A DNA stretch of 64,000 nucleotides from Thermospira aquatica (GTDB lineage Bacteria > Spirochaetota > Brevinematia > Brevinematales > Thermospiraceae). The stretch lies in NCBI RefSeq assembly GCF_023525255.1, contig NZ_CP073355.1, forward strand, positions 1,674,001 through 1,738,000, in the 5' to 3' direction. The translations under genes were made by a program, and so were the position numbers. The notes beneath the pieces are model-generated. The model made no database searches, was not told the DNA's origin, and saw only the letters and a program-made list of their open reading frames with translations. Position 1 is the stretch's first letter; the number at the start of each line of letters is the position of its first letter. Positions 44,734-53,759 of the stretch are shown here, piece by piece.

Positions 44734-47700
44734 ATGGATACACTATTGAGTTTTCTATTTCCGACAATGGTGTCTTTGTTTCTTATTTTTTATTTCCGGA
44801 AAATAGATAAAAAAAATGTCCAACTTCAGACGCTCAAAAACTTTGTTCAGCATTCTATGCAGGAGATACAGCGTCTTTTCGATGCTAAACAAAAGGAACT
44901 CTATGACAAAACAATAGGACTCGATGTTTCTCTGCAAAAACTTGACAAGGCTTCTCAGTTTATCAACCAGAAAATTGCTGAATTTAAAGATTTCATGGAT
45001 CGGACAAAGCAGCTTGAGAAAAGCCTCGAGATTCAGCTCAAGGCTGCTCAGGGATACGAAAAGGATCTCCAGGCAATGGAAGCACGTATGGCACAACTTG
45101 TGGCCCTGGAGCGTGAGATGGCTGAGATCAAGCAGGATCTTGCCGAGACAAAGAAGTTTGCCCAGACGGTTCGAAGTGATATCGAACAATCTCGTGTTTG
45201 GGCTCAGGACAATGTGAAAGATCGAAAAGTACGAAGTACGGCCAAGCCTCGAAACCTTCAGATGCAACAATTGTGCCAGCTTTCCAACAGCGCATTGAAC
45301 CAGATGGAGAGTCAACTCCGTGAACAGGAAGCAAATGCTCAAAAAGAAGGAGAGAAGATTTTTGCTCAGAACAAGGCACTTTTTGCCAAACAGCTTGAAA
45401 CCTTTCGGCAGAGTGCAGAGAGCCAGTTGCTTGAAAAAACCAAAAACCTTGAAAATCAGTTTCTGGAGGGACTCAAGCGCCTCGAACAGCAGTTTAATAC
45501 CTCTGTTAAAATTCTTAATCAGAGGCTGGCAGAAAATGACCAGCTTATAAAAGATAAAAAATCTGAAACCCAGAAGGAGTTTCAGGATCTTCGTCAATCG
45601 ATCAACATTGAGATCCAGAGTTTGGGTCAGCTGATTCAGATGCAGAAGCAGGCATTAGAGCGTATGGTACAGGAGTATCAGGCATCTGTTGAGTCGAAGA
45701 CGTCGCAGGTAGATGATTATCTTGAGAGTTTTTCTCATCGTTTAAAAGAGCAGTATGAAGAGGCACTGGAGAAGGGCAAAGAAGAGCTTATTTCTCTCCA
45801 GAAGTATATTGATGAGGTAAAGGCGAGGGTTGAAGGGATAGACAAGGATCTTAAGGGTGAATTTAGTTCATATAAGGATACGTGGCTTCGACAGGTAACG
45901 GAGACGGGCAAGGAATTAGAGTCGCGTGTTATTATGTTGAAGCAGGAACATGAACAGCTGGTGAAGGGGACGACGCAGGAGACGAAGGCGGTATGGGACA
46001 AGATATCAAAGGAGTTACAGGAGAAGCTTCAGGAGATAAGGGTTTTTGTGCAGCGAGAGAGTCAACAGCTTTCGCAGTCGATTCAGACGCAGAAGCAGGC
46101 ATTAGAGCGTATGGTACAGGAGTATCAGGCATCTATTGAGTCAAAGACGTCGCAGGTAGATGATTATCTTGAGAGTTTTTCGAATCGTTTAACGCAGCAG
46201 TATGAAGAGGCACTGGAGAAGGGTAAAGAAGAGCTTATCTCTCTCCGTAATGAAGTAGACGAGATGCAAGCTATGATTGAAAAGGTAAATAAAGAGGTTG
46301 TGGATGAACTTACTGATAACAAAGATGAATGGCTTAACAAATTGGAGCAGACAGCGGAAGAGATGAAATCAAAGATCTCTACCACACGCCATGATGTAGA
46401 AAAAGCCATCGAAGGTGTAGCCAAAGAGTGGTATATGACGTGGAAAAACTCCTCAGAGGATTTTGCAAAGAAACTTGAAGAACTTCATCGTCAGCTTGAG
46501 AATACAAGGAATCGTCTGGAAAGCTTTACGGCTTCGAGTGAGCAGAAGATTCAGCAGACAGCAGAAAATCTCCTTGCACAACTGATGAACAAGATAGAAG
46601 AAAAAGAAAAAGAAATGATCTCTGTTACCGAGGCATCGTCTGGTAAGGTAAGTCAGTATCTCCGTTCTCTTGAAGAAAATGTTAAGCTCTACCAGCAGCA
46701 GATCCAGCAGGTTATTGATACCACCAATAAAGCGCTAAAAGAGGATATTGCCTCGATGGAGAGTCGTGTAAACAGTCTTACCAATCAAAGTAATCAGATT
46801 GAGAATATGCTTCGGGAGATTCTCAACAAGCGAACACGTGAGATTGATAGTTACCTTGATAAGGTAAGGCAAACGTATTTGGATGATTATCAGGAGCTTT
46901 TTGATAAAAGTAAAGGAGAAATCATCGAACTTGAAGATACAATTCGTGAATTTAAACAGGAACTTGCAGCACAGCAAAAGAGTATGACAGAAAAACTCAA
47001 GTCAGCCTTGGAAGAGGAGCAAAAGGAGTTTCAACAATCCCTAGCCAAGATTGAAGAAGCCATAGCCGTGTTGAAGAAAAAAAGTGACCAGGTGGCCATC
47101 GAAGTTGATCAGGATATTGCTCAAAAGATCCAGGGATTTCAGACAGAGCTTGAGCAAACCCTGAAATCGTATCTTGAGAAGGCATCCCAGGATTTTCTCA
47201 AACGACGTGATGAGTACATGCTTGCTTTTGAGAACCTTGAGAAGAGGCTTTCTGAACAGAGTAAAATCTTTTCAGATATGGATAAACAACTTCGAATCCA
47301 GCAGAGTCGTCTTGGTGAACTTCCCCAACAGGTAGATGAGGAAGTAAAAAAGCTTCTCAAGCAACTCTCTGAACAGGTTGAGAGTAGTATAGCCGTTTAC
47401 CGTTCTGATATGGAGGGCAAGATTCAATCTTTCTTTACCCATGTGGACAAAGATCTCAGTGCCTACTCAAAGCGGGCGGACGCGTTGAGGGATGATCTCC
47501 TCACTCTGGAGCAAAATGCTGTAGAAAAATACCAGCAAGACATGGCCGAACTTGAAAATACCTTGAATCGCAAAGTAAACCTTCTTTCTACAAGTATTGA
47601 AAATCTTCTAAAAAAATCAAAAGAAGATGCAGAGTCCACTGTTTCTATGACGCGACTAACCATTCAAAGATTTTCCGAAGAACTGAAAGCTATCCGTGAG

Positions 47701-48663
47701 GAGTACAAAGGCAATATTCAGGATGATTATAAAGAACTTTTGAAAAAGTTAAAAGACATTGAATCAAAATATGATGCGTTTATGAAGAAGACGCAACTTC
47801 TCGAACGTGCTGAGGTGGTGGCAGAGAAATCAGAAGCTACCCTTGAGACAATACGTTCGAGTTATCAGGAGATAGAGGAGAAACGCCGATTACTTGCCGA
47901 TGCTTTACGAACACTCGAAGGAGTGCAAAAAGAACGTAGAGAACTTGATGATATTCTCAACAATCTCCTTCTTCACAAAAAAGAATCGCTTCAGATGAAG
48001 GAAACAGTGGAACGGGCAATGGAAAAGGCAAAGGAAACCCAGGCACTTCTTGCATTTGCCGAACAGCAGAATAAAAAGGCAGAAGACATGAAAAATACGC
48101 TGGAAGAGGCTATTAAGCTGTATGGTGATCTTCAGGCGAAGTTTGCCGATCTCGAAAAGAAGCGTGACGTGGTGGTGAAGATCCTCAGTGAAATCGAAGA
48201 GACAAAAGAATCTTTTGCTTCTGTTCAGGCAAAGCTTCAGGACGCTGAGCAGCGCATCAGTCTTTTGAACAAACTCTCGCGAAAGTTAGAAGAGGATCTC
48301 AAAAACTTTCAGGGGCAGATCATGGAAGTCCTGGGAAATCAGGACAAGTTTTTTGAGGCCGCAGACAAGATAGAGAACCTGGAAGAGATGCTTATCCAGA
48401 TCGAAGAAGAAGGGAAAAGACTACAGAAAATGCGGTCCTGGGTGGCAGAGCTTCAGAATCAACTGGAACGTATTCGTGCTTCCCAGGAGGATGCTGTAAG
48501 ACCAAGTCGCGGAGAACCAATTTCTAAATCGCAATCGGATCAGGATACCGTGAAAGCCATCCTTCGCTTACGAAAAGAGGGATGGAATGTGGATGAGATA
48601 GCCTCAACCCTCAAGGTATCTGTCAGCTACGTTGAACTTGTTCTGGAACGTTACGGGAAATAA
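44734..48663 (+). CDS. SpiroCoCo-like giant membrane-anchored coiled-coil protein
   Basis: The 1309-aa protein has one N-terminal membrane helix (about 4-21, LLSFLFPTMVSLFLIFYF) and then nearly 1200 residues of Glu/Gln/Lys-rich heptad coiled coil. A 149-residue repeat is visible from about 301 and 450, sharing a near-identical 55-residue core (KQALERMVQEYQAS and EEALEKGKEELISL). The C-terminus is a small helix-turn-helix module (AILRLRKEGWNVDEIASTLK, then VSVSYVELVLERYG). The layout matches the spirochaete-specific 'SpiroCoCo' coiled-coil family, whose function is not settled; a cytoskeletal or cell-shape role is inference. AAGGAGG precedes ATG 44734. serS follows after 15 bp. Confidence 0.82.
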   Translation: MDTLLSFLFPTMVSLFLIFYFRKIDKKNVQLQTLKNFVQHSMQEIQRLFDAKQKELYDKTIGLDVSLQKLDKASQFINQKIAEFKDFMDRTKQLEKSLEIQLKAAQGYEKDLQAMEARMAQLVALEREMAEIKQDLAETKKFAQTVRSDIEQSRVWAQDNVKDRKVRSTAKPRNLQMQQLCQLSNSALNQMESQLREQEANAQKEGEKIFAQNKALFAKQLETFRQSAESQLLEKTKNLENQFLEGLKRLEQQFNTSVKILNQRLAENDQLIKDKKSETQKEFQDLRQSINIEIQSLGQLIQMQKQALERMVQEYQASVESKTSQVDDYLESFSHRLKEQYEEALEKGKEELISLQKYIDEVKARVEGIDKDLKGEFSSYKDTWLRQVTETGKELESRVIMLKQEHEQLVKGTTQETKAVWDKISKELQEKLQEIRVFVQRESQQLSQSIQTQKQALERMVQEYQASIESKTSQVDDYLESFSNRLTQQYEEALEKGKEELISLRNEVDEMQAMIEKVNKEVVDELTDNKDEWLNKLEQTAEEMKSKISTTRHDVEKAIEGVAKEWYMTWKNSSEDFAKKLEELHRQLENTRNRLESFTASSEQKIQQTAENLLAQLMNKIEEKEKEMISVTEASSGKVSQYLRSLEENVKLYQQQIQQVIDTTNKALKEDIASMESRVNSLTNQSNQIENMLREILNKRTREIDSYLDKVRQTYLDDYQELFDKSKGEIIELEDTIREFKQELAAQQKSMTEKLKSALEEEQKEFQQSLAKIEEAIAVLKKKSDQVAIEVDQDIAQKIQGFQTELEQTLKSYLEKASQDFLKRRDEYMLAFENLEKRLSEQSKIFSDMDKQLRIQQSRLGELPQQVDEEVKKLLKQLSEQVESSIAVYRSDMEGKIQSFFTHVDKDLSAYSKRADALRDDLLTLEQNAVEKYQQDMAELENTLNRKVNLLSTSIENLLKKSKEDAESTVSMTRLTIQRFSEELKAIREEYKGNIQDDYKELLKKLKDIESKYDAFMKKTQLLERAEVVAEKSEATLETIRSSYQEIEEKRRLLADALRTLEGVQKERRELDDILNNLLLHKKESLQMKETVERAMEKAKETQALLAFAEQQNKKAEDMKNTLEEAIKLYGDLQAKFADLEKKRDVVVKILSEIEETKESFASVQAKLQDAEQRISLLNKLSRKLEEDLKNFQGQIMEVLGNQDKFFEAADKIENLEEMLIQIEEEGKRLQKMRSWVAELQNQLERIRASQEDAVRPSRGEPISKSQSDQDTVKAILRLRKEGWNVDEIASTLKVSVSYVELVLERYGK
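45634..45799 (+). repeat. Internal 166-bp direct repeat, copy 1, in the coiled-coil gene
   Basis: This segment is nearly identical to 46081-46246, at an offset of 447 bp (149 codons, in frame). The sequence after each copy still aligns at protein level but has diverged strongly at DNA level. The 166 bp therefore look recently duplicated or gene-converted within an older repeat. Confidence 0.85.
46081..46246 (+). repeat. Internal 166-bp direct repeat, copy 2, in the coiled-coil gene
   Basis: Second copy of the in-frame repeat starting at 45634. Differences are few and mostly synonymous or conservative (Val to Ile, His to Asn, Lys-Glu to Thr-Gln). Confidence 0.85.
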
Positions 48664-48678
48664 TCTCAAGGAGACTCT

Positions 48679-49962
48679 ATGCTTGATATTCGTTTTATTG
48701 TTGAGAATGAAACTCTGGTGAGGGAAAAACTTCGCTATAGGCTCAAGGATCCTTCACTTCTTGACGAGGTGGTAGCTCTTGATCAGAAACGGCGAGCTCT
48801 CCAAAAAGAAGGTGATGTTCTCCGCCAGGAGAAAAATCAAAAATCAAAAGAGATAGGGGTTATCAAATCGAGAGGTGGTGATGCTTCAGCAGTGATGAGT
48901 GAAGTGGCCAAACTGGGAGAGAAGCTCTCCGATCTTGAGCGTCAGGAACGAGAGGTTTCAGAGACACTTACAGGGAAACTCATGATGATTCCTAATCTCC
49001 CGATGGATGATGTGCCAGTAGGTGAGGATGAGACCTCTAATCAGGAGATTCGTCGCTGGGGGGATGTTCCTTCTTTTTCATTTTCTCCCAGAACACACGA
49101 CGAAATTGCAGAAACTCTCGGAATTCTTGATTTTGAACGTGGTGCCAAGATTGCCGGGAGTGGTTTTACGCTCTATCGAGGTTTAGGGGCTCGTCTGGAA
49201 CGCGCTCTTATAAACTTTATGCTTGACACACATCGGGAAGATGGGTATGAGGAGTATTTTGTACCCTTTCTCATCAAAGGCAGCAGTCTGGAGGGTACAG
49301 GACAACTTCCCAAGTTTAAAGAGGATCTTTATCATATAGAAGGCGAGGATCTCTACCTCAACCCAACTGCTGAGGTACCGCTTACCAACATTTATCAGAA
49401 CGAGATTCTCACTGAAAAGGATCTTCCAAGGTGGATTACAGCGTACGCGCCGAGTTTTCGTAAAGAGGCAGGAAGCTATGGTAAAGATACCAAGGGCATT
49501 ATTCGTCAGCATCAATTCAATAAGGTAGAGCTGGTGAAGATCTGTCGACCGGAGGATTCGGAGAAGGAACACCAACAGATGGTTGAGCAGGCACAGAAGA
49601 TTCTTAAGAGGTTAGGTCTTGCTCATCGGGTGGTGGTGCTTTCGCAAGGAGATATGGGTTTCTCTGCTGCCAAGTGTTACGACGTTGAGGTATGGTTGCC
49701 TGGACAAAACCGATACAGGGAAATTTCCTCTGTTTCCAATTGTCTTGATTTTCAGGCTCGCAGAGCTCAGATCCGCTTCCGTCGTGAATCTACGGGCAAG
49801 CTTGAGTTTGTTCATACCTTAAATGGTTCAGGACTGGCTGTAGGGCGTACCGTTGTGGCTATCCTAGAGAACTATCAACAACCAGATGGAAGTGTTGTTA
49901 TACCTGAGGTTTTGCGTCCGTATATGGGTGGCGTAGAGAGTATCACAAAAATTTCTCTCTAA
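48679..49962 (+). CDS. serS: Seryl-tRNA synthetase
   Basis: SerS charges tRNA-Ser. The 427-aa protein has the long N-terminal tRNA-binding coiled coil (about 30-105) and a class II catalytic domain with motif 2 (APSFRKEAGSYGKDTKG), HQFNKVELVKI, EISSVSNCLDFQARR and motif 3 (LNGSGLAVGRTVVAILENYQ). ATG 48679 follows AAGGAG. It lies 15 bp after the coiled-coil gene and is probably co-transcribed with it. Confidence 0.97.
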   Translation: MLDIRFIVENETLVREKLRYRLKDPSLLDEVVALDQKRRALQKEGDVLRQEKNQKSKEIGVIKSRGGDASAVMSEVAKLGEKLSDLERQEREVSETLTGKLMMIPNLPMDDVPVGEDETSNQEIRRWGDVPSFSFSPRTHDEIAETLGILDFERGAKIAGSGFTLYRGLGARLERALINFMLDTHREDGYEEYFVPFLIKGSSLEGTGQLPKFKEDLYHIEGEDLYLNPTAEVPLTNIYQNEILTEKDLPRWITAYAPSFRKEAGSYGKDTKGIIRQHQFNKVELVKICRPEDSEKEHQQMVEQAQKILKRLGLAHRVVVLSQGDMGFSAAKCYDVEVWLPGQNRYREISSVSNCLDFQARRAQIRFRRESTGKLEFVHTLNGSGLAVGRTVVAILENYQQPDGSVVIPEVLRPYMGGVESITKISL

Positions 49963-49966
49963 AATA

Positions 49967-49994
49967 TTGCTAAAAAAAATTTTTGTCGTATAAT
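49967..49994 (+). promoter_or_regulatory. Promoter of the second STAS gene and argG
   Basis: TTGCTA (49967-49972) and TATAAT (49989-49994) are 16 bp apart, just after serS and 31 bp before the STAS start. Confidence 0.55.
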
Positions 49995-50024
49995 ATGAGT
50001 TGAAAAGACTGTGGGAGGTAATGT

Positions 50025-50330
50025 ATGCAGTATGAACGCAGAGTTGAAAATAATGCCGCCATTTATAGCGTTCATGGCGATTTTACGATTTTTTTCCTGA
50101 ATAATATTAAGGGAGATATCGAGAAGGATGTATCTGCCGGGAAGATTTCCTATTTTGTATTTGATTTTAGTGATGTGCACTATATCGATTCGGCAGCCAT
50201 CAGTCTCCTGATTATGACAGGAAAGTATAACGATTCACATGGTCATAAGCTTTATATTCGTTTACCCAAAGATGTGGTCAAGCGGATTATCGACAATGCT
50301 GAATTGACGTTTGTAGAGTATCAATATTAA
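50025..50330 (+). CDS. STAS-domain protein, anti-sigma factor antagonist type
   Basis: The 101-aa single-domain protein has the phosphorylation loop VHYIDSAAISLLI (Ser near 63) and the strand pattern of SpoIIAA-like antagonists. It differs clearly from the STAS protein at 31706-32041, so two distinct switches are likely. ATG 50025 follows GGGAGG; an out-of-frame ATG at 50021 is ignored. argG begins 9 bp downstream, an odd partner. Confidence 0.87.
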   Translation: MQYERRVENNAAIYSVHGDFTIFFLNNIKGDIEKDVSAGKISYFVFDFSDVHYIDSAAISLLIMTGKYNDSHGHKLYIRLPKDVVKRIIDNAELTFVEYQY

Positions 50331-50339
50331 GAGGTGACT

Positions 50340-51542
50340 ATGAAGATTGTATTGGCGTATTCTGGAGGGCTGGATACTTCTGTTATTCTTGCCTGGCTCA
50401 AGGAACAGTATAATGCGGAGATTATTGCGTATGTTGCGGATGTGGGTCAGCAAGAAGATTGGGCCGTTATCAAAGAAAAGGCTCTTCGTACTGGCGCATC
50501 GAAAGTATATGTTGAGGATCTCAAGAGGGAGTTTGTTGAAGAGGCGGTTTTTCCTGCTATAAAAGCCAATGCAACCTACGAGTATAAATATCTTTTGGGT
50601 ACCTCGCTTGCCCGTCCTATTATTGCCAAAAAGCAGGTGGAGATTGCCCTCAAAGAGGGTGCTGATGCCGTGGCTCATGGTGCGACAGGCAAGGGAAATG
50701 ATCAGGTGCGTTTTGAACTTACCTATCGTGCGCTTGCACCGCATCTCAAGATTATTGCTCCATGGAAAGAAGACAACTTTTTTACCTCTCGCAGTGATTT
50801 GATTGATTTTGCTGAGAAACATGGGATACCGGTTCCGGTAACAAAATCAAAGCCATACAGTATGGATCCGAACCTTTATCATATTTCGTATGAAGGTGGG
50901 GTTTTAGAAGATATTACTCGCTCGTATGATAGTTCGATGTTTTTGATGGGTAAGGATCCCTTTGAACTGGATGATCAGGTAGAGATGGTTTCTGTAAGCT
51001 TTGAAAAGGGTATTCCCGTGGCTCTGAACGGGAAGCGTATGGATCCGGTGAAGCTTCTTCAGGAAGCGAATACCATAGCAGGCCGGCATGGTATTGGGAT
51101 CGTGGATATCGTGGAAAACCGTCTTGTAGGGATGAAATCTCGCGGTGTGTATGAAACCCCAGGGGGTACTCTTCTTATAGAGGCACACAAGGCACTGGAA
51201 TCGATTACTCTGGAACGGGATACGATGCACTACAAGCAGATGGTGGAGATCAAATTCGCAGAGATGATTTACTACGGGCAGTGGTTCCATCCACTCCGTG
51301 TCGCTCTTCAGAGTTTTATTGATAGTACTCAGGAAGTGGTTTCTGGAACGGTCGAATTGAAGCTTTATAGGGGGAACTGTGTGGTGGTTGGGCGAGCTTC
51401 TGAGCAGTCGTTGTACGATACAAATCTCTCGACTTTTGAGGCTGGCAGTAACTATGACCAGAAGGATGCCAAGGGTTTTATCAAGCTTTTTGGGCTTCCG
51501 ATGGAGGTTTTTGCGCGCAAGAACCCCTGGTTCAAGAAATAG
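50340..51542 (+). CDS. argG: Argininosuccinate synthase
   Basis: ArgG condenses citrulline and aspartate in arginine synthesis. The 400-aa protein starts [15 protein letters not shown] (PP-loop ATP site) and has [47 protein letters not shown] and a C-terminal tetramer helix. The start is ATG 50340 rather than the in-frame GTG at 50334, which lies in the ribosome site. argH is not in the window. It ends at a clear terminator. Confidence 0.97.
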   Translation: MKIVLAYSGGLDTSVILAWLKEQYNAEIIAYVADVGQQEDWAVIKEKALRTGASKVYVEDLKREFVEEAVFPAIKANATYEYKYLLGTSLARPIIAKKQVEIALKEGADAVAHGATGKGNDQVRFELTYRALAPHLKIIAPWKEDNFFTSRSDLIDFAEKHGIPVPVTKSKPYSMDPNLYHISYEGGVLEDITRSYDSSMFLMGKDPFELDDQVEMVSVSFEKGIPVALNGKRMDPVKLLQEANTIAGRHGIGIVDIVENRLVGMKSRGVYETPGGTLLIEAHKALESITLERDTMHYKQMVEIKFAEMIYYGQWFHPLRVALQSFIDSTQEVVSGTVELKLYRGNCVVVGRASEQSLYDTNLSTFEAGSNYDQKDAKGFIKLFGLPMEVFARKNPWFKK

Positions 51543-51553
51543 AAAGCAAAAGA

Positions 51554-51581
51554 GGTCGTCTGGAAAAGACGGCCTTTTTTT
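51554..51581 (+). terminator. Terminator after argG
   Basis: GGTCGTCT (51554-51561) pairs with AGACGGCC (51567-51574), with one wobble and loop GGAAA, followed by seven T. Confidence 0.88.
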
Positions 51582-51601
51582 ATGGGGAAGTGGGGAGCTT
51601 T

Positions 51602-51630
51602 TTGCTTTTTTGCGATCTTTCTCTTATAAT
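51602..51630 (+). promoter_or_regulatory. dnaX promoter, placed for a leaderless transcript
   Basis: TTGCTT (51602-51607) and TATAAT (51625-51630) are 17 bp apart. The dnaX ATG is at 51639, only 8 bp after the -10, so transcription would start at or within 2-3 bases of the start codon. No Shine-Dalgarno lies before the ATG. Confidence 0.7.
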
Positions 51631-51638
51631 TTTTAGGT

Positions 51639-53453
51639 ATGGAAAAGCAAGAGAAGTTTTTGGTAACAGCGAGAAAATGGCGACCACAACGGTTTGATGC
51701 CCTGGTGGGGCAGGAAGCGCTTGCTCAGGCGTTAAAACACGCACTGCAAACGGGAAAGATTGCGCACGCATATCTGTTTTCTGGTATCCGTGGAGTGGGT
51801 AAGACTTCTACAGCACGGCTTTTGGCCAAGGCGCTGAATTGTCTGAATTTGAAGGATGGAGAACCTTGTAATATTTGTGAGAGCTGTGTTTCTATCAACG
51901 AAGGTTCTGCAATTGATGTGATTGAAATAGACGGTGCTTCGAATCGGGGTATCGATGCTATTCGTGATCTTCGGGATACAGTAAATTATATGCCTATAAA
52001 GCTCCAGTATAAGGTGTACATTATCGATGAAGTGCATATGTTGACCACCGAGGCTTCGAATGCTCTTCTCAAAACGCTGGAGGAACCACCCCCCCATGTT
52101 GTGTTTATTCTTGCCACAACGGAAGTGCAAAAACTTCTTCCAACGATTCGTTCCCGTTGTCAGCATTATGTTTTTAAAAAGATCCCTGTGACCAAGATAA
52201 CCCACCAGTTGATGCATATCTGTGAGCAAGAAGGTATAAGCTATGAAAAGGAAGCACTCTACGAGATTGCCCAGGCCGGGGCAGGATCTATGAGAGATGC
52301 TGAGAGTATCTTCGATCAGGTAGTGATCTATACAGAAGGGAGATTGTCTCTTTCTGCTGTTCGAGAGGTGCTTGGCAGCTCTCCGGAAAGTTTTTACCAG
52401 GCTTTATGGAATGGGATTGTGAATCAAGATATGGTAGCTATCCTGCGATCTATAGATGACTATCTTCAGAATTTTGGGGATGTGAAGGATCTTATCTGGG
52501 GAATGGTCGGTTTTCTTAAAAAGGGACTTCTCGTAAAACGTTTAGCAGCGGATGATGATCTCCTTGATATCACACAGGAACATTACTTTCAACTGAAGCA
52601 GTTGTTTGCCTCTGTGGATGAAAAGGATATGGTGCGTCTCATGCAAGTTATGGCGGATTTTTTACGAGGGTTTCGATCCGATCAATACGATAGGCTTGCA
52701 GCTGAGCTTCTCTTTGTACAGATGATGGATTTTAGAAATATGATTCCTCTGGCTGAGATTCGGGATGAGCTTTTGAAACGAGTGGGAACAGGATCCCTGT
52801 CAGTTGTTTCTCAGGGAGTGTCCTCCAGGCAAACTGCCTCTCAAAAACCCTCTGTTTCTCAGATATCTTCTGCTACGGTTTCGAAACCCAAAGAATCTTC
52901 ATCTCAGGAGAAATTTTCAGCTTCTCCAGCAGAAGAAAAAGCCTTTTCACCTGCTGTTGAGGAGAAAAATGAGGGATTGGTTTTGCAAAGGCAGGATTTT
53001 CCTGCAGAGGGGGAACCACAGCAGGCATTGTATGCTTTGCTGGAATCTTCGCTTCTCACAAAAAAAATGCCCCAGGATATTGAGTCTGTGGCATGGGATG
53101 GAACCACTCTGGCTGTTATTGTGAAGTCTCGATATGTTTTTGATTATCTTTCAAAAACAGCAGCGAAGATATCGGAGATCTTGAGTAAAAAACTTCACAT
53201 CCCTGTACATGTCGCTGTTTCTATGAAGGGAGAAAAACCTGTTTCCTTTTCGTCTGGTGACAAAGCCGGAGAAAAAAAGCAGATGGCTTCCCCTCCTGGA
53301 GAAAAAGTTCAACAAGAAAAAGTTCAAGAAAAACAAGAGGAAAAAAACCTTGCTCAAAGAGAGCATGGGGAGGTTTCAGTTTCTGAGTATGCTTTAAAGC
53401 TTTTTGAAGGGAAAATGTTTCACAAAGAGAAAGAAAACAATACAAGGAGATAG
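51639..53453 (+). CDS. dnaX: DNA polymerase III clamp-loader subunit gamma/tau
   Basis: DnaX is the clamp-loader ATPase. The 604-aa protein has the P-loop GIRGVGKTSTARLLAKALNC near 47-66, a zinc module with CNICESC, the Walker B region VYIIDEVHML and sensor TTEVQKLLPTIRSRC. A low-complexity Ser/Glu/Lys linker (about 385-455) leads to a tau-type C-terminal domain (about 462-540) that in other bacteria binds the polymerase. Codons 475-477 contain an A8 run (53060-53067) followed in the -1 frame by a stop at 53081-53083. This could yield a gamma-like form of about 481 aa. The start ATG 51639 has no ribosome site. Confidence 0.95.
   Translation: MEKQEKFLVTARKWRPQRFDALVGQEALAQALKHALQTGKIAHAYLFSGIRGVGKTSTARLLAKALNCLNLKDGEPCNICESCVSINEGSAIDVIEIDGASNRGIDAIRDLRDTVNYMPIKLQYKVYIIDEVHMLTTEASNALLKTLEEPPPHVVFILATTEVQKLLPTIRSRCQHYVFKKIPVTKITHQLMHICEQEGISYEKEALYEIAQAGAGSMRDAESIFDQVVIYTEGRLSLSAVREVLGSSPESFYQALWNGIVNQDMVAILRSIDDYLQNFGDVKDLIWGMVGFLKKGLLVKRLAADDDLLDITQEHYFQLKQLFASVDEKDMVRLMQVMADFLRGFRSDQYDRLAAELLFVQMMDFRNMIPLAEIRDELLKRVGTGSLSVVSQGVSSRQTASQKPSVSQISSATVSKPKESSSQEKFSASPAEEKAFSPAVEEKNEGLVLQRQDFPAEGEPQQALYALLESSLLTKKMPQDIESVAWDGTTLAVIVKSRYVFDYLSKTAAKISEILSKKLHIPVHVAVSMKGEKPVSFSSGDKAGEKKQMASPPGEKVQQEKVQEKQEEKNLAQREHGEVSVSEYALKLFEGKMFHKEKENNTRR
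53060..53083 (+). promoter_or_regulatory. Candidate frameshift or slippage site for a short DnaX form
   Basis: Eight A (53060-53067) are read as ACA AAA AAA ATG in frame. Slipping back one base gives Asn-Ala-Pro-Gly-Tyr and then TGA at 53081-53083. The site lies between the linker and the tau-specific domain, where E. coli and Thermus dnaX carry their gamma-making slippery runs. Use of the site here is inference. Confidence 0.45.
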
Positions 53454-53456
53454 AGT

Positions 53457-53756
53457 ATGGGTGCTTTTGATCAGTTGAAGGATCTGGCAAAAATGCAACA
53501 GGCTGCGAAAGAGGCTGAAAAAATCATGGAAGAGCTTCGAGCAACAGGGGTATCTCGTAAGGGATATGTTAAGGTGACCCTCGATGGCAAAAAGGGGCTC
53601 AAGAATATTGAATTTTCTGATGATGCTATGAAGATTACCCCCGATGAGCTGGCAAAATGTGTGAAGGAAGCTCACAAGGCTGCCGGCAAGGAGATAGACA
53701 AACTTGTCAAGCAAAAGATGAAGAATAGTGGGTTTGCTGATTTCTTCAAGGAATAG
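53457..53756 (+). CDS. ybaB: YbaB/EbfC nucleoid-associated protein
   Basis: The 99-aa protein is of the YbaB/EbfC DNA-binding family. It starts with a coiled helix (KDLAKMQQAAKEAEKIMEEL), has the central strands (VKVTLDGKKGLKNIEFSDDAM) and ends in a helix. In Borrelia, EbfC binds DNA as a dimer. AAGGAG precedes ATG 53457. The dnaX-ybaB-recR order is conserved in many bacteria. Confidence 0.93.
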   Translation: MGAFDQLKDLAKMQQAAKEAEKIMEELRATGVSRKGYVKVTLDGKKGLKNIEFSDDAMKITPDELAKCVKEAHKAAGKEIDKLVKQKMKNSGFADFFKE

Positions 53757-53759
53757 AAC

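Noticed and set aside
53273-53279. A-AAA-AAG heptamer in dnaX as the frameshift site
   Set aside because: It is in the correct phase, but the -1 frame runs on for about 37 codons of implausible basic sequence. The A8 run at 53060 with a prompt stop is the better candidate.
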